Assembly (NCBI GenBank): GCA_965224325.1 | Contig: CBDCYT010000019.1 | Coordinates: 62,001-126,000 of the forward strand | Source: CBDCMJ01 sp965224325 | Lineage (GTDB): Bacteria; Chloroflexota; Dehalococcoidia; Lucifugimonadales; UBA3495 | DNA length: 64,000 nt | Direction: 5' to 3' | Shown here: positions 51,058 to 61,037 of the stretch, piece after piece | How positions within the stretch are numbered: the stretch's first letter is position 1 | How the letters are laid out: every line of letters begins with the position of its first letter | Notes under the pieces: model-generated | Told to the model about the DNA's origin: nothing | Databases searched by the model: none | The model's input: only the letters and a program-made list of their open reading frames with translations | Program-made: the position numbers and the translations under genes

Positions 51058-52827
51058 ATGCCAAAGGAACTCACCAACAGAGCAGTCACTGTCGCCAGAA
51101 TCTCGGGAGGACCCGGACAGGACAAACAACTGTCTCACGGCGGCCAGGACAACACCATGTTCGCCTACTGCGGAAAAAAGGGTCTGAACGTGATCAAGTC
51201 CTTCTACGAAGTCGCCAGCGGTCTGGACGCCAGTAGACGTCCAGAATTTCTGGAGGTGATCGACTTCGTACTGGACCCGGAGAACCAGGTCTCCCATGTT
51301 GTCTTCTATGACCTCTCCCGCTTCTCCAGATCGAAGGCGGACCCTCACACGTACCTGAAACTTCTCGACGAAAACGACATCATCATCCATTCAGCGTCGG
51401 ACGAGACCAATTCCGACGACGACAACGAACTCCTGTGGGACGTGTCCTTCATCTTCAACCACGAGTACTCCAGGACCATCTCCAAGCTCACCATCCGTGG
51501 ACAGTCCGATTCCGTCCGAATGGGCAACGACATATCTCCCGTAGTGTCATACGGATACGAAAAATACTACGTGGAGGAAGGCGGCAAACTTCGCCCCCGC
51601 TGGAGGCCCCATCCGGAGCACTCCAAAAACGTCCTGCTCGTCTTCACGATGCGGGACCAGAAAATCATGCCAATGGCCATCTGCAACCACCTGAACGGTC
51701 AGGGGATTCCGGCGCCAAGGGGCGGGTTGTGGGGCACCGGCACCATCATCAACATGCTCAGGAATATCACCTATCGGGGCTACTCGCAAGTCGGCAAGAA
51801 GTCCACTTCCGCCTTCCCCAAGCACCGAAGAAGCCGCGAGCTGGTACAGAATCCCGACGCACACCCTGCCATAGTTCCTGAGAAGCTCTTCAACAGGGTT
51901 CAGAAGCTCATGCCGAAAAAACCCAGGGCGGAGCGGGAGCCGCCCAGGTCCCACGACAGCCCCAACCCCATCAGCGACCGGGTCAAATGCGGCAACCGGC
52001 ACCACAAGCTGGCGAACATGGTCCTCGCCAACTCCAAGAACGGCGGCAAAAAACTAACCTGCGCTGTCAAGAAGAGATCGGGGATAAAATACTGCGACAA
52101 CCCGGACGTGGAGCTTGACGACTTTCTGAAAACCCTCGGAACTTCGCTGAAGGAAAGACTCTCAGCACCGTCGATCATCGATGAACAACTGGATGCCCTG
52201 TCCAGAAACACCGGAGAGCACATCGCGCAGGAACAGAGCCGTCAGGAGGCCATCGCTAAACGACTGAAAGAGATCGAGCACGAAAAGGCAATCATGATGG
52301 CGGCACTCAAGACGGCCAAGGAGAGCCACCCGGAGAACCTCCAGGACTTCAACCAAGCTCTCGGAAGCCTGAACAAGGAAAAAGAACAGCTCAGCCGGCA
52401 ACAGAAGGAACTGGACGAGGAAACACAGGAACTGATAGCCTTCCTCGCCGACCCGGAAGGGCTCCGGGACACCATCCAGGAACTGGGAGAACAGATAGAC
52501 CCGGACGACCTGGAGGTCACCTCAAGGTTTCTCAAGAGCTTCGTCAACAGGGTCGATGTCTCCGGAGAGGAGACTACGATGTACTACAGCATGCCCTTCT
52601 CCAACACGGTCGAGACCCAGACCGGCCACAGGGCCTCCGCGACCATTGAACGCGGGGGCCCTGAAATTCTCTTAGAACAATGTGCCCCCGCCCACGCGGG
52701 GATAGACCTTCTAAATGGGAGGCTTGCCTTGCATTGCGTGAGGTTGCCCCGCCCACGCGGGGATAGACCCCCAAAACGATGCCAGCGGCGACAATGCCAA
52801 TGGGTTGCCCCGCCCACGCGGGGATAG
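51058..52827 (+). CDS. Large serine recombinase running into the CRISPR array
   Basis: An N-terminal resolvase domain (TVARISGGPGQDKQLSHGGQ with the nucleophilic Ser; VVFYDLSRFSRSKADP with the catalytic Arg), a Recombinase domain (MAICNHLNGQGIPAPRGGLW, GTGTIINMLRNITYRGYSQV), a Cys-containing linker (VKCGNRHHK, LTCAVKKRSGIKYC) and a long coiled coil. The natural end is probably near YYSMPFSNTVETQTG. From residue about 541 the frame reads through CRISPR repeats 1 and 2 and stops at TAG inside repeat 3, adding about 48 array-encoded residues. The last gene of its operon. Confidence 0.88.
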   Translation: MPKELTNRAVTVARISGGPGQDKQLSHGGQDNTMFAYCGKKGLNVIKSFYEVASGLDASRRPEFLEVIDFVLDPENQVSHVVFYDLSRFSRSKADPHTYLKLLDENDIIIHSASDETNSDDDNELLWDVSFIFNHEYSRTISKLTIRGQSDSVRMGNDISPVVSYGYEKYYVEEGGKLRPRWRPHPEHSKNVLLVFTMRDQKIMPMAICNHLNGQGIPAPRGGLWGTGTIINMLRNITYRGYSQVGKKSTSAFPKHRRSRELVQNPDAHPAIVPEKLFNRVQKLMPKKPRAEREPPRSHDSPNPISDRVKCGNRHHKLANMVLANSKNGGKKLTCAVKKRSGIKYCDNPDVELDDFLKTLGTSLKERLSAPSIIDEQLDALSRNTGEHIAQEQSRQEAIAKRLKEIEHEKAIMMAALKTAKESHPENLQDFNQALGSLNKEKEQLSRQQKELDEETQELIAFLADPEGLRDTIQELGEQIDPDDLEVTSRFLKSFVNRVDVSGEETTMYYSMPFSNTVETQTGHRASATIERGGPEILLEQCAPAHAGIDLLNGRLALHCVRLPRPRGDRPPKRCQRRQCQWVAPPTRG

Positions 52828-55132
52828 ACCCGTCCTAATCGACACCGGACTAGTCAAGTCCTTGGTTGCCCCGCCCACGCGGGGATAGACCCATGGCTGC
52901 TTCCCACTCTCCGTCATACTCTCTGGTTGCCCCGCCCACGCGGGGATAGACCGCAGCTCCACCATCCGGGCCGTTTCCTCGGTGGGGTTGCCCCGCCCAC
53001 GCGGGGATAGACCGTTGGCGTTGCCAGCATCCACAGTTTGGAGGGCGGTTGCCCCGCCCACGCGGGGATAGACCCGCTGGGGAGACTAACCGAATTCCGA
53101 TAGCGGAGGTTGCCCCGCCCACGCGGGGATAGACCTAAGGTAGGTTTCTCCAATGCTCGGCGCTGGGAGGTTGCCCCGCCCACGCGGGGATAGACCGTTC
53201 CGCTCTAACTGTAGGTAGATCCCCATGTCGGTTGCCCCGCCCACGCGGGGATAGACCGTTCCGCTCTAACTGTAGGTAGATCCCCATGTCGGTTGCCCCG
53301 CCCACGCGGGGATAGACCGTGAATCTGTTGTTTGCCCCGTTGATAGATAGTGGTTGCCCCGCCCACGCGGGGATAGACCGCTCACTGCGAGATGCCGCAG
53401 ATATGAAAACCGGGTTGCCCCGCCCACGCGGGGATAGACCGGGGCCGTACGCCTTACTCACCACCAACCCAGGGGTTGCCCCGCCCACGCGGGGATAGAC
53501 CGGGGCCGTACGCCTTACTCACCACCAACCCAGGGGTTGCCCCGCCCACGCGGGGATAGACCGTGACTCAATGACTTGTGATCGCAGATTGTCTAGGTTG
53601 CCCCGCCCACGCGGGGATAGACCCAATCGACTTCACCGAATAAAACCTGAGAGGGGGGTTGCCCCGCCCACGCGGGGATAGACCTCTGAGACCCACGTCA
53701 CGCTCACCCATGCCGACGGTTGCCCCGCCCACGCGGGGATAGACCCGCTCTTGTACGGGTATACCCTAACGGTCCAGTGGTTGCCCCGCCCACGCGGGGA
53801 TAGACCCACCGAGTTGTTCCGCAAGTCCTTTGACATTCGGGTTGCCCCGCCCACGCGGGGATAGACCGCATCGAGGTTAAAGACGCCCCGCCCCATTCTT
53901 GGTTGCCCCGCCCACGCGGGGATAGACCTTGGAGGCTTGGGAGAATGAGCGAAGCAAAGCCGGTTGCCCCGCCCACGCGGGGATAGACCCTCCGCATAGA
54001 AGTTGCGGAACTTATGGAATGAGGTTGCCCCGCCCACGCGGGGATAGACCGCGGCGAGGCACTGCTGAACCTGGCCTCTTCGTGGTTGCCCCGCCCACGC
54101 GGGGATAGACCCCTGACAGTGCGCCAAGATGTTGTATCCCTTGGGGTTGCCCCGCCCACGCGGGGATAGACCCCTTGGACAGCCAGCTTACACAGTGGCT
54201 AGGCAGGTTGCCCCGCCCACGCGGGGATAGACCCCTTCACCCATACTCCATAGACTGGGGAGGGCAGGTTGCCCCGCCCACGCGGGGATAGACCCGACGC
54301 CCGGCTGCGCAGCGTCGTAACCCGTGGGGTTGCCCCGCCCACGCGGGGATAGACCCTAACGAATCACTTGGCGTTTCTGAAACGCCATGGTTGCCCCGCC
54401 CACGCGGGGATAGACCGTAATCGCGTAGGCTCATGCCTGCTATTTGCTCGGTTGCCCCGCCCACGCGGGGATAGACCGTGTTCCTGCTCTGGTGGAAGGG
54501 TGCTAATTGGGGTTGCCCCGCCCACGCGGGGATAGACCCTCCCAGTGGGTGTAGCTGGTCGTGGGGGCGTTGGTTGCCCCGCCCACGCGGGGATAGACCC
54601 GAAACCGTATCTGTGACACGATAGACTTACAGGGTTGCCCCGCCCACGCGGGGATAGACCCCCGCAAGAGTGAGTCTAAAGCCTCACCATGGGGGTTGCC
54701 CCGCCCACGCGGGGATAGACCCTCGGCCTACGGCAAGGACGTGGTTGACGATGAGGTTGCCCCGCCCACGCGGGGATAGACCCCCTGCGGAGCGTCTGTC
54801 CTGAATCGGCCTCGTGGTTGCCCCGCCCACGCGGGGATAGACCCACGAGGCGATGCACCCAGGCGGCACTGGAGGAGGTTGCCCCGCCCACGCGGGGATA
54901 GACCGTTCGTAATCTGGTTCGTGGGATTGCCCTCTAGGGTTGCCCCGCCCACGCGGGGATAGACCGGCGGGAAAACAGGCTATGACTACCTTGGGCTGGG
55001 TTGCCCCGCCCACGCGGGGATAGACCCTTGCGGCGGCCCTGCGGATAACTGCCGATGAGGGTTGCCCCGCCCACGCGGGGATAGACCGGCGACTGCACTG
55101 GTGCCGGACGATTACATGCAGGTTGCCCCGCC
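52681..55132 (+). CRISPR. CRISPR array, type I-E-like, about 40 repeats, no leader
   Basis: A 28-nt repeat beginning GGTTGCCCCGCCC and ending CGCGGGGATAGACC recurs every 61 bases (33-nt spacers): 39 full copies from 52742 to 55087, a first copy at 52681 differing at three of its first five bases, and a last copy at 55121 cut after GGTTGCCCCGCC by IS3. Repeat length, the CCCCGC/GCGGGG stem and the GATAGACC end match type I-E and give plus-strand orientation. Two spacers occur twice in tandem. The upstream side is recombinase coding sequence, so no leader is left, and no cas genes are in the window. Confidence 0.97.
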
Positions 55133-55197
55133 TGACCTGACCCCCGAAAGTCGATCCAGAATCAATGTTAGGATTTTGGACAAAAGGGGGTTGAGAC

Positions 55198-55476
55198 ATG
55201 GCCAAAAGGAAGCACACGTCCGAAGAAATCATCAACAAGCTCAGGGAGGCGGAGGTGGTCATCGCCGCGGGAAGTACGGTTGCAGAAGCAGCCCGGCGCA
55301 TCGGCGTCTCGGAGCAGACCTTCTACCGCTGGAGGGCCGAGTACGGTGGTCTCCGGGTCGATCAGGCGCGGCGCCTGAAGCAGCTGGAGACGGAGAACGG
55401 CCGGCTCAAGAGGGCGGTGGCCGAACTGACCCTGGACAACCAGATACTCAAGGAGGCGGCTGAGGGAAACTTCTGA
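55198..55476 (+). CDS. IS3-family OrfA
   Basis: 92 residues with helix-turn-helix (AARRIGVSEQTFYRWRAEYG) and leucine-zipper region (RRLKQLETENGRLKRAVAEL) typical of OrfA in the IS407-like group. It ends AAEGNF at a TGA; the -1 frame continues as OrfB (LSPARRRLCVEHV), so the transposase is presumably made as an OrfAB fusion by frameshifting. Confidence 0.92.
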   Translation: MAKRKHTSEEIINKLREAEVVIAAGSTVAEAARRIGVSEQTFYRWRAEYGGLRVDQARRLKQLETENGRLKRAVAELTLDNQILKEAAEGNF

Positions 55477-55550
55477 GCCCCGCCCGTCGCCGCCTTTGTG
55501 TCGAACACGTCAGGTCGGTTCTGAAGGTATCAGAGCGGAGGGCCTGCAAG

Positions 55551-56333
55551 GTGCTGGGGCAGTCCCGCTCGACCCATCGCCGTGAGCCGTTGGTCCGGGA
55601 TGACGAGCAGGCCCTCACCAACGACATTGTGGGGTTGGCCACCCGGTTCGGCCGTTACGGTTATCGGCGGATCACCGCGATGCTCCAGCGTAGCGGCTGG
55701 GTGGTGAACCACAAACGGGTGGAGCGTATCTGGCGGCGGGAGGGGCTCAAGGTACCGGCCAGGCAGCCCAGGAGAGGCCGGCTGTGGCTGAACGACGGGT
55801 CGTGCGTCAGGCTGAAACCGGAGAGTGAGAACCACGTGTGGGCCTATGACTTCGTCCACATCAGGACCTGGGACGGCCGGGCGGTGCGGCTGCTGACCAT
55901 CATTGACGAGTACACCAGGGAGTGCCTGGCCATCCGGGCTGGCCGCAGCATCCGATCCTCGGATGTGATCGAGACCCTCGCCGGGCTGATGATGGCCCGA
56001 GGAGTGCCGGAGCACATCCGCTCGGACAACGGGCCGGAATTCACCGCCAGGGTGGTGCGGGAGTGGCTAGGGGGTGTGGGGGCCAGGACCTTGTACATCG
56101 AGCCTGGGTCGCCGTGGGAGAACGGATACGTGGAGAGCTTCAACGGCAAGCTGAGAGACGAACTCCTGGACCGGGAGGTGTTTTACACGCTGCTGGAGGT
56201 GCAGGTGCTGACCGAGCAGTACCGCCAGACTTACAATCGCATAAGGCCGCACAGTTCCCTGGGCTACAGGCCACCGGCGCCGGAGACCATCCTGCCCGAG
56301 AACCTTGTCCCGGTGCTGGTCGGACTAACATAG
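55551..56333 (+). CDS. IS3-family OrfB, integrase core
   Basis: Integrase (rve) core with HVWAYDFVHIRTWDGRAV (Asp), EHIRSDNGPEFTARVVREWL (Asp) and ENGYVESFNGKLRDELLDRE (Glu), then YNRIRPHSSLGYRPPAPET. Its frame is open back to 55473, just behind OrfA, so the product probably starts there by frameshift rather than at 55551. Confidence 0.93.
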   Translation: MLGQSRSTHRREPLVRDDEQALTNDIVGLATRFGRYGYRRITAMLQRSGWVVNHKRVERIWRREGLKVPARQPRRGRLWLNDGSCVRLKPESENHVWAYDFVHIRTWDGRAVRLLTIIDEYTRECLAIRAGRSIRSSDVIETLAGLMMARGVPEHIRSDNGPEFTARVVREWLGGVGARTLYIEPGSPWENGYVESFNGKLRDELLDREVFYTLLEVQVLTEQYRQTYNRIRPHSSLGYRPPAPETILPENLVPVLVGLT

Positions 56334-56362
56334 CAAGTGGTACAACTACTGGGGGCAGGTCA

Positions 56363-56837
56363 AACCCTCGCTAAAGGTTATCGTCATACCCCTATGGCAT
56401 ACGCCCTTGATTACCGCGGGCCCAGACCGTGCGGTCCTCCCGGGACTGCATCCGTGTTTGTTGCAAGCCCTCACGTAGTAGTGCGCAGACCTTCCCGCAT
56501 CGTCGAAAGTGGTCGCCGTGACTCGCTCCCCAACGAGTTTACTCTTGGCCGACACCCCCAGCGGTCTGCCAATGAGGCCGACTACGGAATTGTCGCCCCT
56601 TTCGAGGTCAAAGTACACCTTGTAGAACTCGGCATCCGGTACCGGGTCCCAGGAGATGCGATAATCCCGTACCGCGCCCCGGGAGAGGGATATATCGTGG
56701 AGGCCGATCACACTTACCCGGACCTCTCCTGGTGGCTCAGGAGGGGACGCCGACAGTTGGACGGAGCACGCAATGACCAACGGCAGCAACATAATTGTTC
56801 CTGCTGGCACCATCCACCTTGCAAATGGAACTCTCAT
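56363..56837 (-). pseudogene. Fn3-like lipoprotein cut by IS3
   Basis: ATG 56837 (AGGTG upstream) opens MRVPFARWMVPAGTIMLLPL then VIAC, a lipoprotein signal with lipobox. The mature part resembles a fibronectin type III domain: DYRISWDPVPDAEFYKVYFD and SAHYYVRACNKHGCSPG, also seen in the lipoprotein at 58087 (VSWEPVDGADHYNVYFDDF). The frame enters IS3 at 56362 and ends 17 bases later, so the original C terminus is lost. Confidence 0.7.
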
Positions 56838-57374
56838 GTTGGTCACCTGCATCTATTGTCGTTAGCTACCCGCTGATCGAACGCGCGGATGAGCCACATG
56901 CCACGGAGCATCTCCACCCCGCGCGTTGGCGCGGCACTCGTCCGGTCATGGTGAGGCCCTCTAACCGTCATGGCGTTCTCCCGCCGCTCATGGTGCACCT
57001 GTCCATACCCATTTTGCAATCGACACCAAAAACTGCGGTACTCGTGGGCCTTCGACTTGGAGGCAGCTAGCGGACACGCTCGCATCACCTAACTTGTGCA
57101 GCGCACCAGACCCTCACCCACAGCCCCGGTGAGATGCCATCGGTTACCTAGGGCGTCGGGATTGCCCAACGAGACAACGGAGGAAGCTGGGAAGTTTCTT
57201 TCACATCACGACCACCGCCAGCATAGCTGCCGTTGTTGTTAGATGGATAGCCTTTGGCGAGTCAGCAAAGCAGAGTCGGCCACGCCGACGCACAGCTGCG
57301 GCTAACTGGCAAAACCATATCCTTCCGCAGCTGTGTGTGCACGCTTCCGTGCATCCCACCTCGACAAGTACCGG
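56838..57374. other. Region without a supported gene
   Basis: Roughly 540 bases, GC-rich. Short frames on both strands have no motif. No repeats or terminators stand out. Confidence 0.4.
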
Positions 57375-57607
57375 CTATTCACTATCTTTCAGGAACTGCG
57401 CCAGACCATCCATCTTGAGCGTGGTCTGACCACCGGTGCCGTCGGTGTGACTCCGGGAGTTGGCGTCTGCCCTCTCGAAACCTCCACCATGGGCTCTGCG
57501 CTATCGACGCAGGCAGTAAGTGTAGAGGCGGCAATGAACAGAGCCCCGGTCAGGACGACGAGCCACCCCAAGCGCTTGAAATTCACCAACGGCGAACACG
57601 CGTGCAT
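57375..57607 (-). pseudogene. Short lipoprotein with frameshift
   Basis: ATG 57607 opens MHACSPLVNFKRLGWLVVLT, GALFIAASTLTAC (lipobox) and VDSAEPMVEVSRGQTPTPG. The annotated frame then reads Arg-rich sequence, whereas the neighbouring frame reads TDGTGGQTTLKMDGLAQFLK and stops at 57375-57377. Remnant or indel; family unknown. Confidence 0.35.
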
Positions 57608-57939
57608 GGGTGGCTGAGAGGCCTCAACAGGATTGTGCAAGCGCAGCTTCATCATGGACTTGGTGATTGCCCATGGGCCCATCAGACTCATTGCGCCCCT
57701 TGGCGCTTCCGCCTTTCCGGTTTGAGTCTAAGCGTGTTGGCCTCCGGCCTTCTCTTCGCCGTCAACATGATCTCGTCCCTTTCCGGGAAGTGAAACCCGC
57801 CTATGCCTTGGCGGTTACACCGTCTCCGCTGAGGTCACGGCGCGCCGGGCGGCGAGGCTTGGCCGTCACTGCCAGAGCCACGGCGTACGCCGGAGCCGTC
57901 GGTCCTCACGCCGCAGGCGTGCCCAAACCCCGCGCTGAC
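57608..57939. other. Region without a supported gene
   Basis: About 330 bases upstream of the lipoprotein remnant; I see no coding signal or repeat here. Confidence 0.4.
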
Positions 57940-58077
57940 TCAGACGACGACCGGAGTTAAGCCGTCGTACCAAAGTGTTGTGGATTGGCAAGTGTCGTTT
58001 ACGTCGATGCCCGCTTCGACATGTTTCTTCACCTCGTCAACGTCTGAGTAGTTCACAGCTGAGCACAACGCCCCGTT
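57940..58077 (-). pseudogene. Ankyrin-repeat fragment
   Basis: Reads QNGALCSAVNYSDVDEVKKH, VEAGIDVNDTCQSTTLWYDG and LTPVVV, one ankyrin unit (AxxxGDxxxVxxLLxxGxDVN pattern). A stop is in frame just upstream, so it is an isolated scrap, directly after the end of the GLUG lipoprotein gene. Confidence 0.45.
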
Positions 58078-58086
58078 CTGCTTGGA

Positions 58087-60993
58087 TTATCGTGAGGGCC
58101 TGGGATTCAAATTGCCATGGTCGATGTCGAGTGTCCCCAGGTTGAGGACGGGATATTCGGTCGCCGAGCCGAACTTCCAGGGGTCGTCACCTGATCCGTC
58201 TCCGTCCAGGTCCACGTTCCAGTCGGCGTAAGGGCCCGCGTACCCGGTGGGCGACTGCAACTCGGCGGTGGTCTTGGCATCGCCCCCGGCGCTTTCTGTT
58301 TGGCCGGAGGTTTCCGTATCCCAGTAGCAGTTGGTTACGGCGCGATCATCGCCGTTCCTTTCAATCAGCCCACCACCATCTTGAGGCACTTCGCCTGTGG
58401 AGAAGCAAACCGTTACGACGCCTCGGTTCAATCCAATTAGACCGCCGTGGCGGTCTGCTCTGCCGGATACAGATCCCACAGCGTAGACGGTAGTGATTAC
58501 ACCGGTGTATTGGTTGTCCCCAACAAGGCCGCCAACGTCTGCAAAGCCGTTTCCGGAAACGTTGCCCGCAGCGTAACTGGCGGCAATGACCCCGGAGTTC
58601 ACGCCGGCCAGACCACCGAAGTTGTCACCTTGCCCCGAAACCCCGCCGGTAGCATAGCTAGTGATGATCTTGCCTTCGGTCTCGTTTACACCCACCAGCC
58701 CGCCAACGTTTGCAAAGCCGTTGGCCGACACACTGCCCGTGGCGTAACTGGCAGCGACGACGCCGGAGTTCACGCCGGCCAGCCCACCGAAGTTGTCACC
58801 TTGGCCCGTCACGCCGCCGGTAGCGTAGCTATTGGTGATATTCCCCTCGATCTCGTTTGTGCCCACCAACCCGCCAACGTTTCCAAAGATTGCAAAGCCC
58901 TTGCCGTTCACACTGCCCGTGGCGTAACTGGCAGCGACGACGCCGGAGTTCACGCCGGCCAGACCACCGAAGTTGTCGCCTACCCCCGACACGACACCGG
59001 TAGCGTAGCTATTGGTGATCTCGCCTCCAATTTCGTTGCCGCCCACTAGCCCGCCAACATCGGCAGTGCACTCGCCAGGACAGTCCTTGCCGGTCACGCT
59101 GCCCGCAGCGTAACTGTCGGAGATGCTGCCGGAGTTTACACCGGCCAGACCACCGAATTGGTCCGTGAATCCGGACACTACACTCTTGGAAAAGCTGCCG
59201 GCTATCATTCCGCTGTTTTCTCCGACCAGACCACCACCACTGGCATAGCAGGCACGACGGTCAGAGTCGCTGACTCTACGGGCGCTTTCTACGTTGCCGC
59301 CGGAGCGACTGTTTTGAATGCTGCCATCATTGAGACCCACCAGTCCGCCGATTTGGTCAACACAACCAGCAACTAGGCCATCAGCAAAGCTGTCCTCAAT
59401 GGCACCGCGGCCGATTCCAGCCAGCGTGCCTGCGGCTCCGAATCCGGAAGCCGCTATGCTTGCGTCCACCAATCCAATGCCTGAGACCGTGCTTCCGGAA
59501 CCGAGAACTCCGAACAGACCGACATTTGGCGACCTGCGTATGAAGAGATTGGCAATTGTGTGGCCGCCGCCGTCGAAGGTGGTATCAAAGGAGTCGTTGC
59601 TTTCCCCGATCGGTATCCACCCGCCGCCGCCGTTCCAATAGGCGTCGCCCTCGTCCGCTTCCCCGTTCCCATTGGTGTCAAAGTCCAGATTGGCAGTCAG
59701 CTCATACCCCGCACAACTTGCGGTAGAGCACAACGTGCCGGTGTCGGCATCCGAGAAAGCCGCCGCATAATCGGCATTGTCAGAAATGCCGTCGCCGTTC
59801 AGATCCCACCGCATAGCATTAAGCTGCATCAGGTTGTCTACTTCGATGAGACCGTCACCATCTCGGTCACGCGCCGACGCTGAAGTTCCGGTCGCGAGTG
59901 GCGTGGCCGTTGGAGTTGCAGTTTGAGTCACTTCAGGTTGCGGTGTGGACGGTTCCGATGGCGTCGGGATATGAGTGGGTGTGGGTGTGCCATCGGGCCC
60001 GGTCGGCCCGGTTGACTCGGTCACAACCTGACTGGCTGGATTATCGGAGTCGATCTCCGAGCATCCGCCGCTGTTGCAGGCGACTACCCAGTAGTAGTTG
60101 TTGAAGCTGTCAGGAGAGGCGTGGACATAGGACGTTTCGCCTACGCTCGCCACCAACTCCTCGCAGAAGCTGAGACTACCGTCCCTGTTCAATCTGCAAC
60201 TCGAATCAAAAAAGTCATCGAAATAGACGTTATAGTGGTCCGCTCCATCCACCGGTTCCCAACTGACGCGAATCGTTGAACCCTCTAGTGAATACCGTAC
60301 GTTGGCCGGTGCGGCAGGCGTGGATTCGGTCGGCATAGCCGTCGGCGTCGGAGTCTGGGTCGGCGCAGGTTGCGGTGTGGGGGTGTCCGCTGGCGTCGGG
60401 ATCCGGGTCGATCCAGGTTGCGGTGTTGGTGTGTCGGACGGCGTCGGGGTCTGAGTGGGCGCAGACTCCGGTGCGGCCGTCGCCGTTGACGTGTCACCTT
60501 GAGGATCGTCGCCGGAAGACTCCTCCTCGCCAATCAACTCTGAGCCAATACATCCTGATGCCACCAGGGCGGCGCGCACGTCGTCATCCCAACCCCCTGC
60601 CATCTCCTGGATTTGAGCGAAGTAGACGAGCCCATGGACCAGCAACGCCGTGTAATCGTAGGACGCGTCGGCGTCGAATTCGGAGGCGGAGACAGATACG
60701 TTCCGAAAGAACAACAACACCGCGTCATGCAGATCGGTGAGCGCCATGGGCGGGATGAGGGCTTCGGCTTCCTCCAGGCTCGGCCTTACGATCTCCAGGA
60801 ACTCTCCCCAGGTTGGCGGCTCGATGTCGTCCGGCAATGCTGCGCACCATTGGGCGTATTCAGCGACCGTCATCTCGACAGAGTCAGATGCAGTGGGGGC
60901 TACTTCCGTACTGTCGCTACAGGCGGCAAAGGTCAACAGAATGATCGATAGCGCCACCAGGGTTAAGAGACTGTGTATTCCGGACTTGCTCAT
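58087..60993 (-). CDS. Large lipoprotein with Fn3-like domain and GLUG repeats
   Basis: 968 residues. Signal peptide and lipobox (SIILLTFAAC), a helical region with Cys residues, Pro/Thr-rich linkers (PTQTPTPSDTPTPQPGSTR, about 185-235), an Fn3-like domain (VRYSLEGSTIRVSWEPVDGA), a second linker, a Ca-binding-like DRDGDGLIEVDNLMQLNAM, then about ten GLUG-type repeats (GGLVGxNxGxIxxSYAxGxV) to residue about 890 and a closing DPWKFGSATEYPVLN. It is anchored outside the cell, probably as adhesin or surface filament. Several repeats are nearly identical, so copy number may vary. Confidence 0.85.
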   Translation of the reverse strand: MSKSGIHSLLTLVALSIILLTFAACSDSTEVAPTASDSVEMTVAEYAQWCAALPDDIEPPTWGEFLEIVRPSLEEAEALIPPMALTDLHDAVLLFFRNVSVSASEFDADASYDYTALLVHGLVYFAQIQEMAGGWDDDVRAALVASGCIGSELIGEEESSGDDPQGDTSTATAAPESAPTQTPTPSDTPTPQPGSTRIPTPADTPTPQPAPTQTPTPTAMPTESTPAAPANVRYSLEGSTIRVSWEPVDGADHYNVYFDDFFDSSCRLNRDGSLSFCEELVASVGETSYVHASPDSFNNYYWVVACNSGGCSEIDSDNPASQVVTESTGPTGPDGTPTPTHIPTPSEPSTPQPEVTQTATPTATPLATGTSASARDRDGDGLIEVDNLMQLNAMRWDLNGDGISDNADYAAAFSDADTGTLCSTASCAGYELTANLDFDTNGNGEADEGDAYWNGGGGWIPIGESNDSFDTTFDGGGHTIANLFIRRSPNVGLFGVLGSGSTVSGIGLVDASIAASGFGAAGTLAGIGRGAIEDSFADGLVAGCVDQIGGLVGLNDGSIQNSRSGGNVESARRVSDSDRRACYASGGGLVGENSGMIAGSFSKSVVSGFTDQFGGLAGVNSGSISDSYAAGSVTGKDCPGECTADVGGLVGGNEIGGEITNSYATGVVSGVGDNFGGLAGVNSGVVAASYATGSVNGKGFAIFGNVGGLVGTNEIEGNITNSYATGGVTGQGDNFGGLAGVNSGVVAASYATGSVSANGFANVGGLVGVNETEGKIITSYATGGVSGQGDNFGGLAGVNSGVIAASYAAGNVSGNGFADVGGLVGDNQYTGVITTVYAVGSVSGRADRHGGLIGLNRGVVTVCFSTGEVPQDGGGLIERNGDDRAVTNCYWDTETSGQTESAGGDAKTTAELQSPTGYAGPYADWNVDLDGDGSGDDPWKFGSATEYPVLNLGTLDIDHGNLNPRPSR

Positions 60994-61037
60994 GACGGTG
61001 TGTCCTCCTGCCTTGGATTTTCAGCGGAATTCAATTA

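Larger units (their letters stand above)
55133..56362 (+). mobile_element. IS3-family insertion sequence
   Basis: The left end TGACCTGACCCCCGAAAGT (55133) and right end GGGGGCAGGTCA (to 56362) are imperfect inverted repeats. The left flank is a CRISPR repeat, the right flank a lipoprotein gene, with no target duplication, so the flanks were not originally adjacent. Confidence 0.88.

Noticed and set aside
52711..54464. Many minus-strand frames across the CRISPR array beginning MGGAT and repeating LSPRGRGN or SIPAWAGQP
   Set aside because: They are translations of the repeat itself (61-base period, three frames in turn), not genes.
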